DNA of 6,620 nucleotides from contig MGUR01000009.1 in assembly GCA_001800075.1 (NCBI GenBank), positions 10,762-17,381 on the forward strand, given 5' to 3'. Both the position numbers and the translations under genes were made by a program. Source of the DNA: Elusimicrobia bacterium RIFCSPLOWO2_01_FULL_59_12. Its GTDB lineage: Bacteria > Elusimicrobiota > Elusimicrobia > 2-01-FULL-59-12. Within the stretch, counting starts at the first letter, position 1. Each line of letters begins with the position of its first letter. Below, one piece after another: positions 5,797-6,620 of this stretch. The notes beneath the pieces are model-generated. The model made no database searches. It saw nothing but the letters and a program-made list of their open reading frames with translations, and had not been told where the DNA came from.

Positions 5797-5834
5797 AAAT
5801 TCAAGGATGGATCCCCGCCTGCGCGGGGATGACG
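5745..5834. repeat. 90-bp paired-hairpin repeat element (dRS3-like, MITE-like) in the divergent intergenic region
   Basis: The element is bounded by CGTCAT (5745-5750) and its complement ATGACG (5829-5834). The two ~27-bp ends, taken as inverted repeats, agree at about 23 of 27 positions. Each end folds on itself: ATTCCCGC-gaaa-GCGGGAAT (5749-5768) and ATCCCCGC-ctgc-GCGGGGAT (5811-5830), both perfect 8-bp stems. The first fits ATTCCC-N8-GGGAAT exactly, the consensus of the Neisseria dRS3 repeat; similar repeats are widespread in other Gram-negative genomes. No target duplication is visible. It occupies almost the whole space between the divergent genes, includes the likely start codon of the membrane acyltransferase, and stops about 10 bp before the aminotransferase ATG. 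Confidence 0.82.
5788..5793 (+). promoter_or_regulatory. TATACT -10-like box in the centre of the paired-hairpin repeat
   Basis: TATACT lies in the AT-rich middle of the element, preceded directly by TG but without the usual one-base gap of an extended -10, and with no good -35 at 17 nt. If used, transcription would begin near 5800 and give the aminotransferase a leader of about 45 nt containing the second hairpin. No better promoter is visible between the two genes. Confidence 0.2.
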
Positions 5835-5835
5835 A

Positions 5836-5841
5836 AGAGGA
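5836..5841 (+). promoter_or_regulatory. Shine-Dalgarno sequence of the aminotransferase gene
   Basis: AGAGGA lies 3 nt before the ATG at 5845 (GAGG with a 4-nt spacer). The spacing is short but usable, and supports this start. It directly abuts the right end of the paired-hairpin repeat. Confidence 0.5.
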
Positions 5842-5844
5842 ATC

Positions 5845-6620
5845 ATGTTCGCCGATATCGTACAACGCTTTGAAACCTCACTCAACGCCCTTTACCGGGA
5901 GCGGGACGCTCGACTCGCGAAAGGGAAACGGGTTACCGATTTGGTTTCAGGAAATGTCAATCGCGCCGGGTTTATTTTTCCCCCTGCGGCCCTGGGGCGG
6001 GCGCTTGCGCAGGGAGCGGAACGCACTAAGATGTATGCCCCGGACCCGCTCGGCCAGCTCGCCGCGCGCCGCGCGATTGAAACCTATTACCGCGGCGAAG
6101 GACTGGCCGTTCCCTCCGATCAAATCATTCTCACGCCCGGCACCAGCCTGTCGTACCTGTATCTGTTCAAGCTGCTGGCCAACCCCGGGGATGAGATTCT
6201 CTGTCCCAGGCCGAGCTACCCCCTGCTGGACTCCATCGCGGACCTTTGCCGCATCCGGCTGACGGGATATCGGCTGCTGGAAAAGGAACGCTGGGAGATT
6301 GACCTCAACCACCTGCGATCAGCGATCACCCCCAAAACCCGGGCGATCGTTCTCATCTCCCCGCACAACCCCACCGGCGCGGTGGCCACTGACCAAGAGA
6401 TCGCCGGCCTGGCCGCGATCGCCCAGCGGCACTATCTTCCCGTCATTTCCGATGAAGTCTTCAGCGAATTTTTGTTCCATAGCAGACGACTGCCGCGGCC
6501 GGGGAACCGCAACCTTCCGCTTGTTTTTTCCCTCAACGGTGTGTCTAAGATGTTTGCCCTTCCGGGGCTTAAAATCGGCTGGATCGCGGTGACCGGCGAA
6601 CCGTCTCAGGTCAAAAAAGC
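5845..6620 (+). CDS. Class I/II (fold type I) PLP-dependent aminotransferase, C-terminus outside window
   Basis: A cytoplasmic PLP enzyme expected to transfer an amino group between an amino acid and a 2-oxo acid; 258 full residues are visible of a family usually near 390. Visible motifs are YAPDPLGQLAARRAI (64-78), the cofactor-side LTPGTSLSYLYL (96-107), CPRPSYP (120-126), HNPTG with Asn175, SDEVF with Asp203 facing the pyridine nitrogen, and the Schiff-base lysine Lys235 in SLNGVSKMFALPG. GLKIGW (241-246) has Lys where many relatives have Arg for the PLP phosphate. The layout resembles alanine/aspartate-type aminotransferases (AspC/AlaA-like), but substrate specificity cannot be assigned. 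The ATG at 5845 follows AGAGGA. The gene diverges from the membrane acyltransferase, with only the paired-hairpin repeat between them. No functional link to that neighbour is evident. Confidence 0.9.
   Translation, partial: MFADIVQRFETSLNALYRERDARLAKGKRVTDLVSGNVNRAGFIFPPAALGRALAQGAERTKMYAPDPLGQLAARRAIETYYRGEGLAVPSDQIILTPGTSLSYLYLFKLLANPGDEILCPRPSYPLLDSIADLCRIRLTGYRLLEKERWEIDLNHLRSAITPKTRAIVLISPHNPTGAVATDQEIAGLAAIAQRHYLPVISDEVFSEFLFHSRRLPRPGNRNLPLVFSLNGVSKMFALPGLKIGWIAVTGEPSQVKK

Noticed and set aside
5745..5834. CRISPR array or tRNA-like structure in the paired hairpins
   Set aside because: There are only two diverged units in inverted orientation, with no regular spacers and no cloverleaf elements.
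5797..5865. TTG start at 5865 for the membrane acyltransferase
   Set aside because: It would overlap the divergent aminotransferase start by 21 bp, and the added residues are mostly translated repeat. It is not excluded, since GAGG lies 10 nt upstream of the TTG.

Overview
The window looks like chromosome from a GC-rich Gram-negative bacterium. The Gram-negative call rests on an LpxL/HtrB-type lipid A acyltransferase next to a PBP1B-type class A penicillin-binding protein. The phylum cannot be fixed from the sequence. The mix of a SigR/RsrA-like sigma/anti-sigma pair with lipid A genes, plus short dispersed hairpin repeats, would suit a deltaproteobacterial-type lineage or a candidate phylum such as Omnitrophota or Elusimicrobiota, but that is a guess.

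Layout. Five minus-strand genes run from 4586 down through the left edge. In transcription order they are: a MoeB-type sulfur-carrier adenylyltransferase with a C-terminal rhodanese domain (4586-3435); an ECF sigma factor resembling SigR (3415-2828); a 74-residue zinc-binding anti-sigma factor with the RsrA ligand spacing (2831-2607); an LpxL-like acyltransferase (2368-1535); and the N-terminal 511 residues of a PBP1B-like bifunctional peptidoglycan synthase (1535 to the left edge). Sigma and anti-sigma overlap by 4 nt. The acyltransferase stop and the PBP start share one base. Upstream of the set, minus-strand 4648-4624 reads GGAAC-N16-CGTC, a pattern typical of ECF-sigma promoters, so the operon may be autoregulated. 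Also on the minus strand, upstream of this set, is a multi-pass HGSNAT/NagX-like (DUF5009-type) membrane acyltransferase (about 5796-4648). Divergent from it on the plus strand is a fold-type I PLP aminotransferase (from 5845, cut by the right edge).

Two small mobile repeats are the most striking non-coding content. The first lies between the anti-sigma gene and the acyltransferase: a 194-bp element (2380-2573) with 18-bp terminal inverted repeats (17/18 identical), flanked by perfect 9-bp direct repeats AGGGACTAT. It has no ORF of its own and is best read as a MITE inserted into what was once a 35-bp intergenic gap. The second is a 90-bp paired-hairpin element (5745-5834) containing an exact ATTCCC-N8-GGGAAT unit. 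It fills the divergent intergenic region and appears to supply the first ~17 codons, including the only good ATG, of the membrane acyltransferase.

Working together (inference): a thiol-sensing sigma/anti-sigma switch sits in one transcription unit with a sulfur-transfer enzyme and, downstream, two envelope-building enzymes. This could link redox or thiol stress to sulfur-carrier activation and envelope maintenance. The MITE may now partly uncouple the envelope genes from that control. No rRNA, tRNA, CRISPR array or full insertion sequence was seen.
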